A stretch of DNA of 23,354 bases, from NCBI GenBank assembly GCA_964493265.1, contig CAZBLY010000009.1, positions 1 to 23,354 of the forward strand, read 5' to 3'. Origin of the DNA: DAOWHW01 sp964493265 (lineage in GTDB: Archaea; Nanobdellota; Nanobdellia; Pacearchaeales; UBA284). Positions within the stretch are counted from its first letter, which is position 1. Every line of letters starts with the position of its first letter. The notes beneath the pieces are model-generated. The model saw nothing but the letters and a program-made list of their open reading frames with translations. It was not told where the DNA came from and did not search any database. Shown here piece after piece: positions 7,906 through 15,540 of this stretch. Position numbers and translations under genes: made by a program.

Positions 7906-8292
7906 TTAATAACAATAAGCTACTAGACATCCCCCTAAATTTTTTTCTATAGCATCTCTATGTGTCATTAAACCTTTATTTGTTGATATAATAATTATTC
8001 CAAAACCCCTGGCTGGAAGATATCTCTTAATATATTTGTCAAGCCCATCTTTTTTTACAAAAAATCTTGGTTTAATTGAGCCACATTTGTTAATTTTTTT
8101 AAGTTTAATTAAAACTTTTTTGAATCTATCTTCTTCTATCTTAAAATTTTCAATATATCCTTCATTTTTTAGTATTTTTAGAACTTCCATAATTAAATTT
8201 GATATTGGCATGAATGCTGTTTCTTTTTTTCCGGCCTTTTTACAATTCATTAAATCATTCAACATTGCTGAAAGCCAATCTCTAACTACCAT
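7906..8292 (-). CDS. rps8: Small-subunit ribosomal protein uS8
   Basis: A 128-aa protein. It has the N-terminal helix pair (LSAMLNDLMNCKKAGKKE), the IMEVLKILKNEGYIENF segment, and the C-terminal RNA-binding domain with KRYLPARGFGIIIISTNKGL, then MTHRDAIEKNLGGCLVAYCY. The ending GG..L.A..Y is standard. It binds helix 21 of 16S rRNA. The N-terminus reads MVVRDW rather than the common DPLADAL-like sequence, a mild divergence. Gaps are 8 bp from uS14 and 9 bp to uL6. Confidence 0.95.
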   Translation of the reverse strand: MVVRDWLSAMLNDLMNCKKAGKKETAFMPISNLIMEVLKILKNEGYIENFKIEEDRFKKVLIKLKKINKCGSIKPRFFVKKDGLDKYIKRYLPARGFGIIIISTNKGLMTHRDAIEKNLGGCLVAYCY

Positions 8293-8300
8293 TTTATTTT

Positions 8301-8531
8301 TTACATATATTTTTTAAAACCAATTTCTTTAGCTATTTCTCTAAAGCAGTGTCTACAAAGGTGTAAACCATATTTTTTGATATGTGCGCCATATCTGCCG
8401 CATCTTATGCATTTTTGAGCAGCAACTCCAAATTTTCTTTCTTTTGGTTTACAAAATTTAAGGAATCTTGCTTTTATTACTGGTTTGCTTTCTAATTGCT
8501 TTAATATTTTTTTCCAATCGCTTGCCGTCAT
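8301..8531 (-). CDS. rps14: Small-subunit ribosomal protein uS14, zinc-binding form
   Basis: A 76-aa protein. The core from about residue 33 reads KFGVAAQKCIRCGRYGAHIK followed by KYGLHLCRHCFRE and IGFKKYM. The zinc ligands C41, C44, C59 and C62 are all present. The first 30 residues (TASDWKKILKQLESKPVI) are additional to the 50-57 residues usual for archaeal uS14. No closer ATG lies before the core, so the longer form is the likely product. An extra Cys at position 27 is not part of the zinc site. Confidence 0.95.
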   Translation of the reverse strand: MTASDWKKILKQLESKPVIKARFLKFCKPKERKFGVAAQKCIRCGRYGAHIKKYGLHLCRHCFREIAKEIGFKKYM

Positions 8532-8579
8532 TTTATTTTTAGTTTTTTTATATTGTGGTTTTTTTATTTTTTATATAAT

Positions 8580-9113
8580 TTATTTTTCAATATTTATTTC
8601 AAAATTTTGTTTAAAAAATTTAATAGTTTCAGCTGATGTAATTTTGTGCGATTTTCCTATTTTGCCTTTTTTTCTTTTTCTTTGGGTTATTCTTAAACCG
8701 GGCCTTTTTAATTTTACAACCACGTCAAAACCAATTATTCCAATATCTCTTTGATAACCTATAGAAGAAATTTCAATATATTCTTTTACTCCAAAACTTA
8801 AAAATCCGGGATTAAATTGTTTTTCCTTAAGACTTGGTATTGCTGTTAATAAAGTTTTTAATAATTCTTTTGTATTCTTCCTTATAGTAACTTTACAACC
8901 TATTTCTAATCCCGGTCTTATTTTAAATGCTGGGATTCTCTTTTTAGCCAATGTTTTAACAGGCGTGGCTTTGGTGATTAATTTTAATAATTTTATACAT
9001 TTATCTAATTTGGATTTATCTGCTGTTGAACAGTGTAAAGTGATGCCGTCTATACTGATGTGTTTCATTTTTCCTGTGCTTTCTTTTATTTTTTCTTTAA
9101 TTTCTTCATTCAT
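8580..9113 (-). CDS. rpl5: Large-subunit ribosomal protein uL5
   Basis: A 177-aa protein that contacts 5S rRNA and the P-site tRNA. Family marks are AFKIRPGLEIGCKVTIRKNT, NPGFLSFGVKEYIEISSIGY and IIGFDVVVKLKRPGLRITQR. The C-terminal HKITSAETIKFFKQNF matches archaeal members. The start overlaps the eS4 stop by 8 bp. It is followed by a 48-bp gap before uS14, one of the larger gaps in the operon. Confidence 0.96.
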   Translation of the reverse strand: MNEEIKEKIKESTGKMKHISIDGITLHCSTADKSKLDKCIKLLKLITKATPVKTLAKKRIPAFKIRPGLEIGCKVTIRKNTKELLKTLLTAIPSLKEKQFNPGFLSFGVKEYIEISSIGYQRDIGIIGFDVVVKLKRPGLRITQRKRKKGKIGKSHKITSAETIKFFKQNFEINIEK

Positions 9114-9762
9114 TTTTTTCTATAACAAAAATTTTGTCTTTTGTAATCTTGAATATTTTGTCTTTTATTTTAATAGAAATTTTGTCTTCTATTTTGAAAA
9201 TTTCTCCTTCTTCTCCCATGTGTTTACCACCTATAATTAAACAAGAAATTCCTTTGTTAAGTTTTAAAAATGAAACGATTTTATTTGTTTTAAGATCAAT
9301 TAATACAGTATCTCCAACTTTGGTGTCTTTTTTATTAATTATGAAATTTTTTCCATCATGTAAATTAATTTGAATTTTGTTATTTTTTATAATTTTTTTA
9401 CCTGTTATTTTGCAAGGTTTTTTATTGGCTTTTTCTTTATTTATTTCTTCAACTTTAAATTTGCCTTTTTTTGTAAGATGCATAGTGAATGTTTTTTCAA
9501 GTTTTTTCATATAAATCCTATCAAAAAGACCAATACCAAATTTTTCATCTTTTATTATTTTATTATCAATCAAAATCAAACCATCCTGCAGAATTTTTTT
9601 AACTTCTTTTTTTGTATGGGCTATTTTAAGAATGTCTCTAAGGATTACCACTATTGGAAGTGAAATTCTTAGGGGGTGTGGCCCTCTAGGTTTGTTAATA
9701 AATTTAGTTTCTTTCCTTGGTAAAGGCCAACTTTTTGGCATAGCTATTCTTTTTAAATGCAT
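9106..9762 (-). CDS. rps4e: Small-subunit ribosomal protein eS4
   Basis: A 218-aa archaeal/eukaryotic-type protein. The start MHLKRIAMPKSWPLPRKETK is diagnostic. It is followed by RGPHPLRISLPIVVILRDIL (S4-type RNA-binding domain), a central segment, and a C-terminal KOW region with CLIIGGKHMGEEGEIFKIED. It is slightly shorter than the roughly 235-245 residues typical of archaea. The gap to uL24 is 1 bp, and it overlaps uL5 by 8 bp. Confidence 0.96.
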   Translation of the reverse strand: MHLKRIAMPKSWPLPRKETKFINKPRGPHPLRISLPIVVILRDILKIAHTKKEVKKILQDGLILIDNKIIKDEKFGIGLFDRIYMKKLEKTFTMHLTKKGKFKVEEINKEKANKKPCKITGKKIIKNNKIQINLHDGKNFIINKKDTKVGDTVLIDLKTNKIVSFLKLNKGISCLIIGGKHMGEEGEIFKIEDKISIKIKDKIFKITKDKIFVIEKNE

Positions 9763-9763
9763 T

Positions 9764-10165
9764 TTATTTTTTTCCTTTGTTTTGTTCCTTTGATTTTAAT
9801 TTTTTAGTTCTTTTTTTATCTTCCAAATTAAGGTCAATAATTATTAAATTTGAAGGGTGTAAAGGGATATTAACTTTAGTTCCATCTTTTCTTGTTTTTT
9901 GTACTCCTTCAATATAAACAATCATTTTTTTAGTATTAACAATTGAAATTTTTCCTTTCTTCCCTTTAAATGTTCCTGTAGTTATTTTAACATTATCTCC
10001 TTTTCTTAAGGGGATAGATCTTTTCTGATATTTTTTTCTAAGTTCTTTGGAAAGACCCCCTCCCAACATTTTGTGTTTTATATGTAAAGGGGCTTTAAAC
10101 CTGTATTTTCTTTGTTTTCTAGGCTGTTTTGATGCCTTCCATTTTTTTGAAAATTTTTGTTTCAT
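9764..10165 (-). CDS. rpl24: Large-subunit ribosomal protein uL24
   Basis: A 133-aa protein. The archaeal N-terminal extension (KWKASKQPRKQRKYRFKAPL) is followed by LGGGLSKELRKKYQKRSIPL, the KOW motif (KGDNVKITTGTFKGKKGKIS) and the C-terminal HPSNLIIIDLNLEDKKR. It starts the folding of 23S rRNA. It ends in a short basic tail. It comes 4 bp after an unknown 73-aa gene that separates it from its usual neighbour uL14. Confidence 0.96.
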   Translation of the reverse strand: MKQKFSKKWKASKQPRKQRKYRFKAPLHIKHKMLGGGLSKELRKKYQKRSIPLRKGDNVKITTGTFKGKKGKISIVNTKKMIVYIEGVQKTRKDGTKVNIPLHPSNLIIIDLNLEDKKRTKKLKSKEQNKGKK

Positions 10166-10169
10166 TTTT

Positions 10170-10391
10170 TTATAAATTGATTATTTTAAAGTATTCTTTT
10201 TCATAATTATTTAGTAATCTTTTTGGATAAAATTCTGTTTTTTTTGCTAATTCTATTACGGCAAAATAGTCTTTTATAATTTCATGAATATTATTATTTC
10301 CTTCTATCTTGGATTTTTTAATTTCTTTTAATCTTCTTTCAGCTAATAAACTAAGTCCTTCAATTATTTTTTTATTTGCCATATTTTTCAT
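10170..10391 (-). CDS. Unknown 73-aa helical protein inserted between uL14 and uL24
   Basis: I do not recognise this gene. It codes for 73 residues from the ATG at 10391, one base after the uL14 stop (a second in-frame ATG is at 10382), and ends 4 bp before uL24. The frame also stays open into uL14 from a TTG at 10403. Key text is KKIIEGLSLLAERRLKEIKK in the first helix, then NNIHEIIKDYFAVIELAKKT and FYPKRLLNNYEKEYFKIINL. It looks fully helical and basic, with no Cys and no membrane span. Its A-rich start and tight spacing match those of the real genes around it, which argues that it is translated. Archaea normally have uL14 followed directly by uL24. Confidence 0.72.
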   Translation of the reverse strand: MKNMANKKIIEGLSLLAERRLKEIKKSKIEGNNNIHEIIKDYFAVIELAKKTEFYPKRLLNNYEKEYFKIINL

Positions 10392-10392
10392 T

Positions 10393-10794
10393 TTAAACAA
10401 CAATGCTTGCTATTCTAGCTACAAAAGGCCATCTATCTGTGACTTCTCTAGCAATAGCCCCTTTAATTTGGGTCCCTTTAGGATTTCCATCTTTGTCTTT
10501 AAGTATAACAACGGCGTTGTCTGCAAAACTAATTCTCTCTCCTGTATTTCTTCTGTATTCTTTACGTTGTCTTACTACTACAGCAAAAAAGACCTGTTTT
10601 CTTACTTCTTGGGTTCCTTTTCTAACACTAACTTTAACAAGATTTGCAACACCACAAGCAAGCTGTCTTCTTTTTCTGCCTTTTCCCCGCTTAACTGCAA
10701 TTATTCTTGCAATTTTTGCTCCACTATTGTCAGCAACATTTACTAAAGCTCCAAGATTTATTGCTCTTACAATTCTGGCTCCTACTGCTTTCAT
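10393..10794 (-). CDS. rpl14: Large-subunit ribosomal protein uL14
   Basis: A 133-aa protein. Hallmarks are ALVNVADNSGAKIARIIAVK, KGTQEVRKQVFFAVVVRQRK, EYRRNTGERISFADNAVVIL and the C-terminal GAIAREVTDRWPFVARIASI. It sits at the subunit interface near the factor-binding site. Length and motifs are canonical. Its ATG overlaps the uS17 stop by 4 bp (ATGA). Confidence 0.97.
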   Translation of the reverse strand: MKAVGARIVRAINLGALVNVADNSGAKIARIIAVKRGKGRKRRQLACGVANLVKVSVRKGTQEVRKQVFFAVVVRQRKEYRRNTGERISFADNAVVILKDKDGNPKGTQIKGAIAREVTDRWPFVARIASIVV

Positions 10795-11192
10795 TTTTTA
10801 TATTTTTTTTCTTTTATTTTTTCAATTACCGCGAAATGTACAATCTTATTTAAAGGTCTACACTCGCCGATTTTAATGATATCTCCAATGTTTATTTTTC
10901 CAATCATACATTTTGGGAGATAAGCATGTAATTTAGTAGAAGCTTTTGCAAAACGTTCATATTTTTTTAGATAAATTAATCTTTCAAATTCAATAACAAC
11001 TCTTTGATTAAATATTTTTATTACAGTTCCTTTGAAAAATCTTCCACGTATACTTAATTTACCATGTATTGGGCATTTTTCATCATCACATTTATCAGAC
11101 TTGTTAGTAGATGTAGATTCGATAGATTTGCTTTTAGCTATTTTCTTTTCTTTGGCTTTTCTTTCTTTCTTATTTTCTTTCTTCTCTTTCAT
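10791..11192 (-). CDS. rps17: Small-subunit ribosomal protein uS17 with charged N-terminal extension
   Basis: A 133-aa protein from the ATG at 11192; a TTG four codons upstream also stays in frame. The core starts at the archaeal motif CDDEKCPIHGKLSIRGR (C35 and C40) and continues with FKGTVIKIFNQRVVIEFERL and the OB-fold ending with the ECRPLNKIVHFAVIE motif. The first 34 residues are nearly all Lys/Glu and Ser/Thr (MKEKKENKKERKAKEKK). The gene overlaps the Rpp29 stop by 23 bp, so the extension is encoded partly inside the neighbouring gene. Confidence 0.94.
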   Translation of the reverse strand: MKEKKENKKERKAKEKKIAKSKSIESTSTNKSDKCDDEKCPIHGKLSIRGRFFKGTVIKIFNQRVVIEFERLIYLKKYERFAKASTKLHAYLPKCMIGKINIGDIIKIGECRPLNKIVHFAVIEKIKEKKYKK

Positions 11193-11367
11193 TTTCAATT
11201 TCAAATTTTATTTGGCTTTTAATTATTTTTTTTATTCCTTTATTTGTTTCAATTACAAGCAAATTTTTTGTTTCATTAATCACTTTTCCCGTCATTTCTT
11301 GCATTGTCTTGTTTTTTACTTTAGTTATTTTTATTGTTTTTCCTATTAATAACTCCTTCATTTCCAT
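11170..11367 (-). CDS. rnp1: Ribonuclease P protein component 1 (Rpp29/Pop4 family), shortened
   Basis: A 65-aa protein. The text LLIGKTIKITKVKNKTMQEM followed by GKVINETKNLLVIETNKGIK matches the Sm-like beta-barrel core of archaeal Rpp29. The protein lacks the N- and C-terminal helices that make most archaeal homologues 90-130 residues long. Rpp29 pairs with Rpp21 on the specificity domain of RNase P RNA and supports tRNA 5' processing. Its place between aIF1 and uS17 is the conserved archaeal position, which supports the call despite the short length. Confidence 0.88.
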   Translation of the reverse strand: MEMKELLIGKTIKITKVKNKTMQEMTGKVINETKNLLVIETNKGIKKIIKSQIKFEIENEREERK

Positions 11368-11407
11368 TTTTCATTTTTTTCTTTTGCTTGTTTTGTGTAT
11401 TTGTTTT

Positions 11408-11698
11408 TTATTCTATATTTTCTTCACTGAATCCTAGTTCAATCAATTTTTTTCTTACTTCTTTAGGGTGGTTTCCTTGAAGTTCAATTATATTGTTTTT
11501 CACTGTTCCTCCACATGCCAATCCTGCTTTCAATTTCTTTGCCGTTTCTTTTGTATTGCTTTCAATTCCTGAAATCAAAGTGACAATTTTACCAAATCGT
11601 CTTTTTGTCGTCCATATTTTTATTTTCTGTTTTGTTTTTGCTAATTCTTTACAAATACACGCTTCTTTCGGTAAGCCGCACTTTGGGCATATATCCAT
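11408..11698 (-). CDS. Translation initiation factor aIF1 (SUI1 family)
   Basis: A 96-aa protein. An N-terminal zinc knuckle has C4, C7, C14 and C16 (CPKCGLPKEACIC). The SUI1 fold follows: KIWTTKRRFGKIVTLISGIE, AKKLKAGLACGGTVKNNIIE and LQGNHPKEVRKKLIELGF. aIF1 binds the 30S P-site and keeps start-codon choice accurate. Spacing is 1 bp from uL29 and 40 bp to rnp1, the conserved archaeal neighbourhood. A stringent aIF1 may matter in an organism whose ribosomal mRNAs show no Shine-Dalgarno sequences. Confidence 0.95.
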   Translation of the reverse strand: MDICPKCGLPKEACICKELAKTKQKIKIWTTKRRFGKIVTLISGIESNTKETAKKLKAGLACGGTVKNNIIELQGNHPKEVRKKLIELGFSEENIE

Positions 11699-11699
11699 C

Positions 11700-11894
11700 T
11701 TATTTTTTAATTTGATTTAGCTGAGTATAAATTCTAGCTATCACGCGTTTAATTTCTTTTGATTTTTTGGTGCCAGCAGATGCTTGGCCTTTTTGTATTT
11801 TTAATTTTAATAATTCTAATTCAAGTTCTTTTAATTTTATTAATAATTCTTGTTTATTCATATTTTGTATTTCTGTTTTTCTTATAATAACCAT
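11700..11894 (-). CDS. rpl29: Large-subunit ribosomal protein uL29
   Basis: A 64-aa two-helix protein. The text MNKQELLIKLKELELELLKL followed by KIQKGQASAGTKKSKEIKRV and IARIYTQLNQIKK matches the family; the GQASAGT turn before the second helix is common in archaea. It lies by the peptide exit tunnel. The start at 11894 leaves one base after uS3; an internal ATG (MNKQELL, residue 12) is a possible alternative. Confidence 0.93.
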   Translation of the reverse strand: MVIIRKTEIQNMNKQELLIKLKELELELLKLKIQKGQASAGTKKSKEIKRVIARIYTQLNQIKK

Positions 11895-11895
11895 T

Positions 11896-12669
11896 TTATT
11901 TTTTCTCCTTTTTCTTTTTTTGTTCTTCTATGTTTTTTTCTTTGTTTTTATCTTTTTCTTTTGATGTTTTCTTTCTTCTTTCTTTCTTCTTCTTTTTTGA
12001 TTTTTCTTTAAGTTTTTCTTTTTCTTCATCTTTATTTTTATCAACTTCTTCTAATATTAATTCTTCTTCTACAACATGTTTATTTATTTCTATTTTATCA
12101 GGAATCTTAGTGTCTTTAGAAACTATTGCTACTTTTACCCCAACCACCCCCGGTCTTGTAAATGCATTTGACTGGGCTCTTCTAACTATTTCTGCAGTGG
12201 CTCCTGTTTTATTTAGATAACCAAAAGCAAATCTCCAACTTCTTGCTCTATCACTAGGAAGTCTCCCATTTAATCTAATTTCTGCGCCTAAAGCGCCAGC
12301 TTTTATGATTCTATCTAATTCTCTATATGCTATTAATTTAAAACTAAGAGGGCCAAATTTTTCAAGAGATAAAGCTATATTATCTGCAACAGTTTGGGCA
12401 TCAAAAATTGGTTCTTGAATTTCGAATATTTCAATTTGTGGATTTTCTAGTTTGAATCTATCCTTTAATAAATCATTGATTTTATGTATAACTTCTCCAC
12501 CGCGGCCAATAACAAGCCCTGGTTTAGCGGTTATAATTATTATTTTTTCCCCTACAGGTGTTCTTTCAATTTTAACTCCGCTCACTTTACCTTTTCCAAC
12601 AAATTTTTTAATGAATTCTTTCATTTCAAATTCCTGTTTTTTTGCTTCAACAAATTTCTTTTCAATCAT
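11896..12669 (-). CDS. rps3: Small-subunit ribosomal protein uS3 with charged C-terminal tail
   Basis: A 257-aa protein. It has an N-terminal KH domain with KPGLVIGRGGEVIHKINDLL (GRGG at 55-58) and the C-terminal domain with ELDRIIKAGALGAEIRLNGR, SDRARSWRFAFGYLNKTGAT and PGVVGVKVAIV. uS3 forms part of the mRNA entry channel and helicase site. From about residue 208 the remaining 50 residues are almost only Lys and Glu. The gene overlaps uL22 by 8 bp at its start and leaves 1 bp before uL29. Confidence 0.96.
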   Translation of the reverse strand: MIEKKFVEAKKQEFEMKEFIKKFVGKGKVSGVKIERTPVGEKIIIITAKPGLVIGRGGEVIHKINDLLKDRFKLENPQIEIFEIQEPIFDAQTVADNIALSLEKFGPLSFKLIAYRELDRIIKAGALGAEIRLNGRLPSDRARSWRFAFGYLNKTGATAEIVRRAQSNAFTRPGVVGVKVAIVSKDTKIPDKIEINKHVVEEELILEEVDKNKDEEKEKLKEKSKKKKKERRKKTSKEKDKNKEKNIEEQKKKKEKK

Positions 12670-13273
12670 TTTTCTTTTCTTCCCCCTTCTGTATCTTTTC
12701 TTTTTGTTTCTCTTCTTTCTTTTCCTCTTTTTTTGACTCGGATTTTGTTTCTGTTATCTTTTCTTTTTTATTTTCTTTTGTTTCTGCTTTCTTTTTTTCT
12801 TTCTTAATTTCTTTTTCAATTCCAATTGTTTCAAGCAATATATGGGTTCTTTTGAATTTTTTTCTATTGAATGCCATTCTTGTTCCTCTATAAGGTGTGG
12901 CAGCCTTGTTAGCTATGGCTTTGGTTATAATTAAAGATTCAATATCTAGATTTTTTATTGTAGCATTTGCTATCAGATTTTTAATTAATTTGATAAAATA
13001 AAAACAAGTTTTTATAGGGTATCTTCCAGAAGGTTTACCCTTTGGCATGTTGTGTCTATGTGGTATTTCTCCTTTCATTGGGATTGCAATTTTTTTCTTT
13101 GTAACTTTATCTAAAAGAATAAGAACTCTTTGAGGATTTTTCCCTCTAATATAAGAACATATGGCAATTGATTTTTTTGTACTAATAGGAAGATCTTTTC
13201 CTTTTGCAGTTGCCACCAAATTTTTCTTTCCTTTATTTTTTATTTCTTTTTTATTTTCTTTTTTCTTTTTCAT
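12662..13273 (-). CDS. rpl22: Large-subunit ribosomal protein uL22 with charged C-terminal tail
   Basis: A 203-aa protein. The core (about 18-150) has KDLPISTKKSIAICSYIRGK, then PMKGEIPHRHNMPKGKPSGR, the tunnel-lining loop region, and AATPYRGTRMAFNRKKFKRT with THILLETIGIEKE at its end. uL22 lines the nascent-chain exit tunnel. From about residue 155 the chain is a Lys/Glu repeat-like tail (KKEEKKEEKQKEKIQKGEEK). The first 17 residues are also mostly Lys/Glu/Asn. Archaeal uL22 usually ends near the core. Confidence 0.95.
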   Translation of the reverse strand: MKKKKENKKEIKNKGKKNLVATAKGKDLPISTKKSIAICSYIRGKNPQRVLILLDKVTKKKIAIPMKGEIPHRHNMPKGKPSGRYPIKTCFYFIKLIKNLIANATIKNLDIESLIITKAIANKAATPYRGTRMAFNRKKFKRTHILLETIGIEKEIKKEKKKAETKENKKEKITETKSESKKEEKKEEKQKEKIQKGEEKKND

Positions 13274-13308
13274 TTTTAATTTAATTTTATTTGTTTTTCA
13301 TTTTAGTT

Positions 13309-13695
13309 TTATTTAACTGAAAGGAAAGCAGAACTTCTTGTAGCCCCTATACCTGGTGTTCCATGCTCAATTTTCTTTCTTGTATGGGCAAATTCTCCCA
13401 AACGATGTCCAATCATTTCTTCAACTATTTTAATAGGGATAAATTCTTTGCCATTATAAACATAAATAGTTAAACCAATCATTTGTGGAACAATTATAAT
13501 GGTTCTAAGATGTGTTCTGATTGGTTTGTCTTTTAATATTTTTTTCTTACATCTTAATAAGAATTTTTCTGTTATTTCAACCTGTCTTAATAAACTTCTT
13601 TTTTCTCTTGAAGATAAATAATTTGAAAATTCCCTAAGGTCTAGGTTTTTTAATTCAGAAATTGATTTTCCTCTATATAAAAATTCTTTTACCAT
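13309..13695 (-). CDS. rps19: Small-subunit ribosomal protein uS19
   Basis: A 128-aa protein. It has the archaeal N-terminal segment (FLYRGKSISELKNLDLREFS), then KPIRTHLRTIIIVPQMIGLT, NGKEFIPIKIVEEMIGHRLG and EFAHTRKKIEHGTPGIGATR. It binds the 30S head and touches the A-site region. The C-terminal tail after GATRSS is short. It lies 7 bp after uL2 and 35 bp before uL22. Confidence 0.96.
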   Translation of the reverse strand: MVKEFLYRGKSISELKNLDLREFSNYLSSREKRSLLRQVEITEKFLLRCKKKILKDKPIRTHLRTIIIVPQMIGLTIYVYNGKEFIPIKIVEEMIGHRLGEFAHTRKKIEHGTPGIGATRSSAFLSVK

Positions 13696-13702
13696 TTTCT
13701 AT

Positions 13703-14404
13703 TTATCTTTTCTTTCCGGTCCTCCTTGGTTTTAAAAGACCCACCTTTTTTCCAGGTGGTGAATTTCGTTTAGGAATTTTTGATTTGATTCTTTTTCCTC
13801 TTCCAGAACCAAAAGGATGATCTATAACATTCATCTTAACTGCACTTGTTCTAGGATAAATTCTTCCACTTTTTCCTTTAACCATATGATATTTTTTACC
13901 TGCTTTAAGAATAGGTTTTTCATGTCTACCAGCTGCGGCAATAACTCCGATAGTTGCTCTGGCTTTTGGAGAAAATATTTTTTCTTTTTTAGAAGGTAAT
14001 TTAATATAAATTCTTTTTTCATCTTTTTTAATTATTCTGGCAGATATTCCGCTTGTTCTGACTAGTTTTGGCCCATTACCTGGTATTGTTTCAATGCTAA
14101 AAATAAATGTACCTAAAGGGATATTTTTTAGTGGCATTATATTTCCGGGAGAAATTTTTGCCTGATCTCCTATAACAATTTCTTTACCCTCATAAATATT
14201 TTCGGCAGCAATATTATAAAAAACCTTATTGTTTAGTTTTATTTTAGCAATAGGGGCACTATAACAAGCAACATTCATTAATTTTTCAACCCTTGCTGTT
14301 CCATTTTTTTGAGGATAACTTATGCTAATTCTAAATGCCTTTTTTCTACTTCTATAAGTAAGACTTCCTTTTCCTCGAGCTTGTTGTATTATTCTTTTTC
14401 CCAT
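13703..14404 (-). CDS. rpl2: Large-subunit ribosomal protein uL2
   Basis: A 233-aa protein. The N-terminus MGKRIIQQARGKGSLTYRS is archaeal. The OB/SH3 core has EGKEIVIGDQAKISPGNIMP and GTFIFSIETIPGNGPKLVRT. The C-terminal loop near the peptidyl-transferase centre has AVKMNVIDHPFGSGRGKR with H196. uL2 is needed for subunit joining and catalysis. The length is normal. It is preceded by a 45-bp gap after uL23. Confidence 0.97.
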   Translation of the reverse strand: MGKRIIQQARGKGSLTYRSRKKAFRISISYPQKNGTARVEKLMNVACYSAPIAKIKLNNKVFYNIAAENIYEGKEIVIGDQAKISPGNIMPLKNIPLGTFIFSIETIPGNGPKLVRTSGISARIIKKDEKRIYIKLPSKKEKIFSPKARATIGVIAAAGRHEKPILKAGKKYHMVKGKSGRIYPRTSAVKMNVIDHPFGSGRGKRIKSKIPKRNSPPGKKVGLLKPRRTGKKR

Positions 14405-14449
14405 TTTATATCTTATTATTTTATTATCGTATTATGTTATTTTTTATTT

Positions 14450-14713
14450 TTATATTATTCCTAACTTTGTTGCAATATCAATTGCAGGAGTTTCTGATTT
14501 TAGTTTAATAAAAGCAATTTTTTTATTATTTCTTATTTGAACATTTATGCTTTTTACTTTAGATTTGAAACTTTTTGTTATTGCTTCTGCGATTTCTGCT
14601 TTAGTTGATTTTCGATTAACTACAAAAGTCATTTTATTTTCAATCTCTATCATTTTTATTGCTTTTTCAGTTGTTAAAGGGCAAATTAATATTTTTTTCA
14701 TTATTTTTGTCAT
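14450..14713 (-). CDS. rpl23: Large-subunit ribosomal protein uL23
   Basis: An 87-aa protein. The text KILICPLTTEKAIKMIEIEN followed by KMTFVVNRKSTKAEIAEAIT and KVKSINVQIRNNKKIAFIKL is the standard fold. uL23 sits at the tunnel exit and docks signal recognition particle and Sec. Either ATG (14713 or 14701) could be the start; the second, MKKILICPLTTEK, better matches usual family length. The gap after uL4 is a single base. Confidence 0.96.
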   Translation of the reverse strand: MTKIMKKILICPLTTEKAIKMIEIENKMTFVVNRKSTKAEIAEAITKSFKSKVKSINVQIRNNKKIAFIKLKSETPAIDIATKLGII

Positions 14714-14714
14714 T

Positions 14715-15500
14715 TTATTTCATTCCTCCAATATCTTTTATTGCTTTTTCAGTCCAAATAGTTATTCTTCCAGAAATTCCTCCTGGAGCAAGATTTAAGA
14801 TATTTAATTGATTAACTTTATTAATATCTAAACCAAAATTTTTTAATTTTGTTGCGTTTTCATCATTTGCAGTTATTAAAAGAATTTTTCTGGTTTTTTT
14901 GTATTTCCTACCTCTCAATTTTCCTTTTCCTGGTCTTATTTTTTTGATAGGCTTAATTTTAATACCTAATGTTTGTGAAAGTAATCTAATTGAATCTTTA
15001 TTTTTTTGTTCTAAAGTTGAAGAATCTATTATAATTGGCAGCCCAACAGAGATTTTTAATTTTGAATATTTTTTTTCTATCATTTTTTTTGAAGCAGTAG
15101 CCGCAATTGCTCCATCGATGGCAATTTTTCTTTCTTTCTTATTTATTTTTTTCTGCCTTCTTATTGCTCTTGGTGGATGTGCTCTCATACCCCCAACAGT
15201 ACTTGGAATAAAAGCACCCCTCCAAAAAAATCTCTCTCCTCTTCTTGTAAGGACTTTTCTAGGAATTCTTGAAATCCCATGACCATATAATGTTTTGTAT
15301 TTATGTCTTCTATGGCTTTGTTTTCCACTAGCAGCGACATCTTTTCCAGCAAGAACATAAGTTCCATAAGGTTGTTGTTTTTTTGTGGTCTCGAATACTT
15401 TATGGATTATGTCTTCTCTTATTTCACTATTAAATATTTTAGGAAGAGTTATTTCTTTTATTTTTTTACCTTCAATCCCTATAATTGCTATTTTTTTCAT
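14715..15500 (-). CDS. rpl4: Large-subunit ribosomal protein uL4
   Basis: A 261-aa protein of the archaeal/eukaryotic L4 form. Marks are PKIFNSEIREDIIHKVFETT, the extended tunnel loop with GKDVAASGKQSHRRHKYKTL, VGGMRAHPPRAIRRQKKINK, and the C-terminal KLKNFGLDINKVNQLNILNL with LAPGGISGRITIWTEKAI. It lines the exit tunnel opposite uL22. The length is typical for archaea. It follows uL3 by 40 bp. Confidence 0.97.
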   Translation of the reverse strand: MKKIAIIGIEGKKIKEITLPKIFNSEIREDIIHKVFETTKKQQPYGTYVLAGKDVAASGKQSHRRHKYKTLYGHGISRIPRKVLTRRGERFFWRGAFIPSTVGGMRAHPPRAIRRQKKINKKERKIAIDGAIAATASKKMIEKKYSKLKISVGLPIIIDSSTLEQKNKDSIRLLSQTLGIKIKPIKKIRPGKGKLRGRKYKKTRKILLITANDENATKLKNFGLDINKVNQLNILNLAPGGISGRITIWTEKAIKDIGGMK

Positions 15501-15540
15501 TTTTATCTTTTTATTATCTTTATCTTTATTATTTTATTTT

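Noticed and set aside
10403..10876. 157-residue plus-strand frame opposite uL14 and uS17
   Set aside because: Antisense to two certain ribosomal genes; composition is that of a shadow frame.
13831..14022. 63-residue minus-strand frame in another phase of uL2
   Set aside because: Lies wholly inside uL2 and has no independent support.
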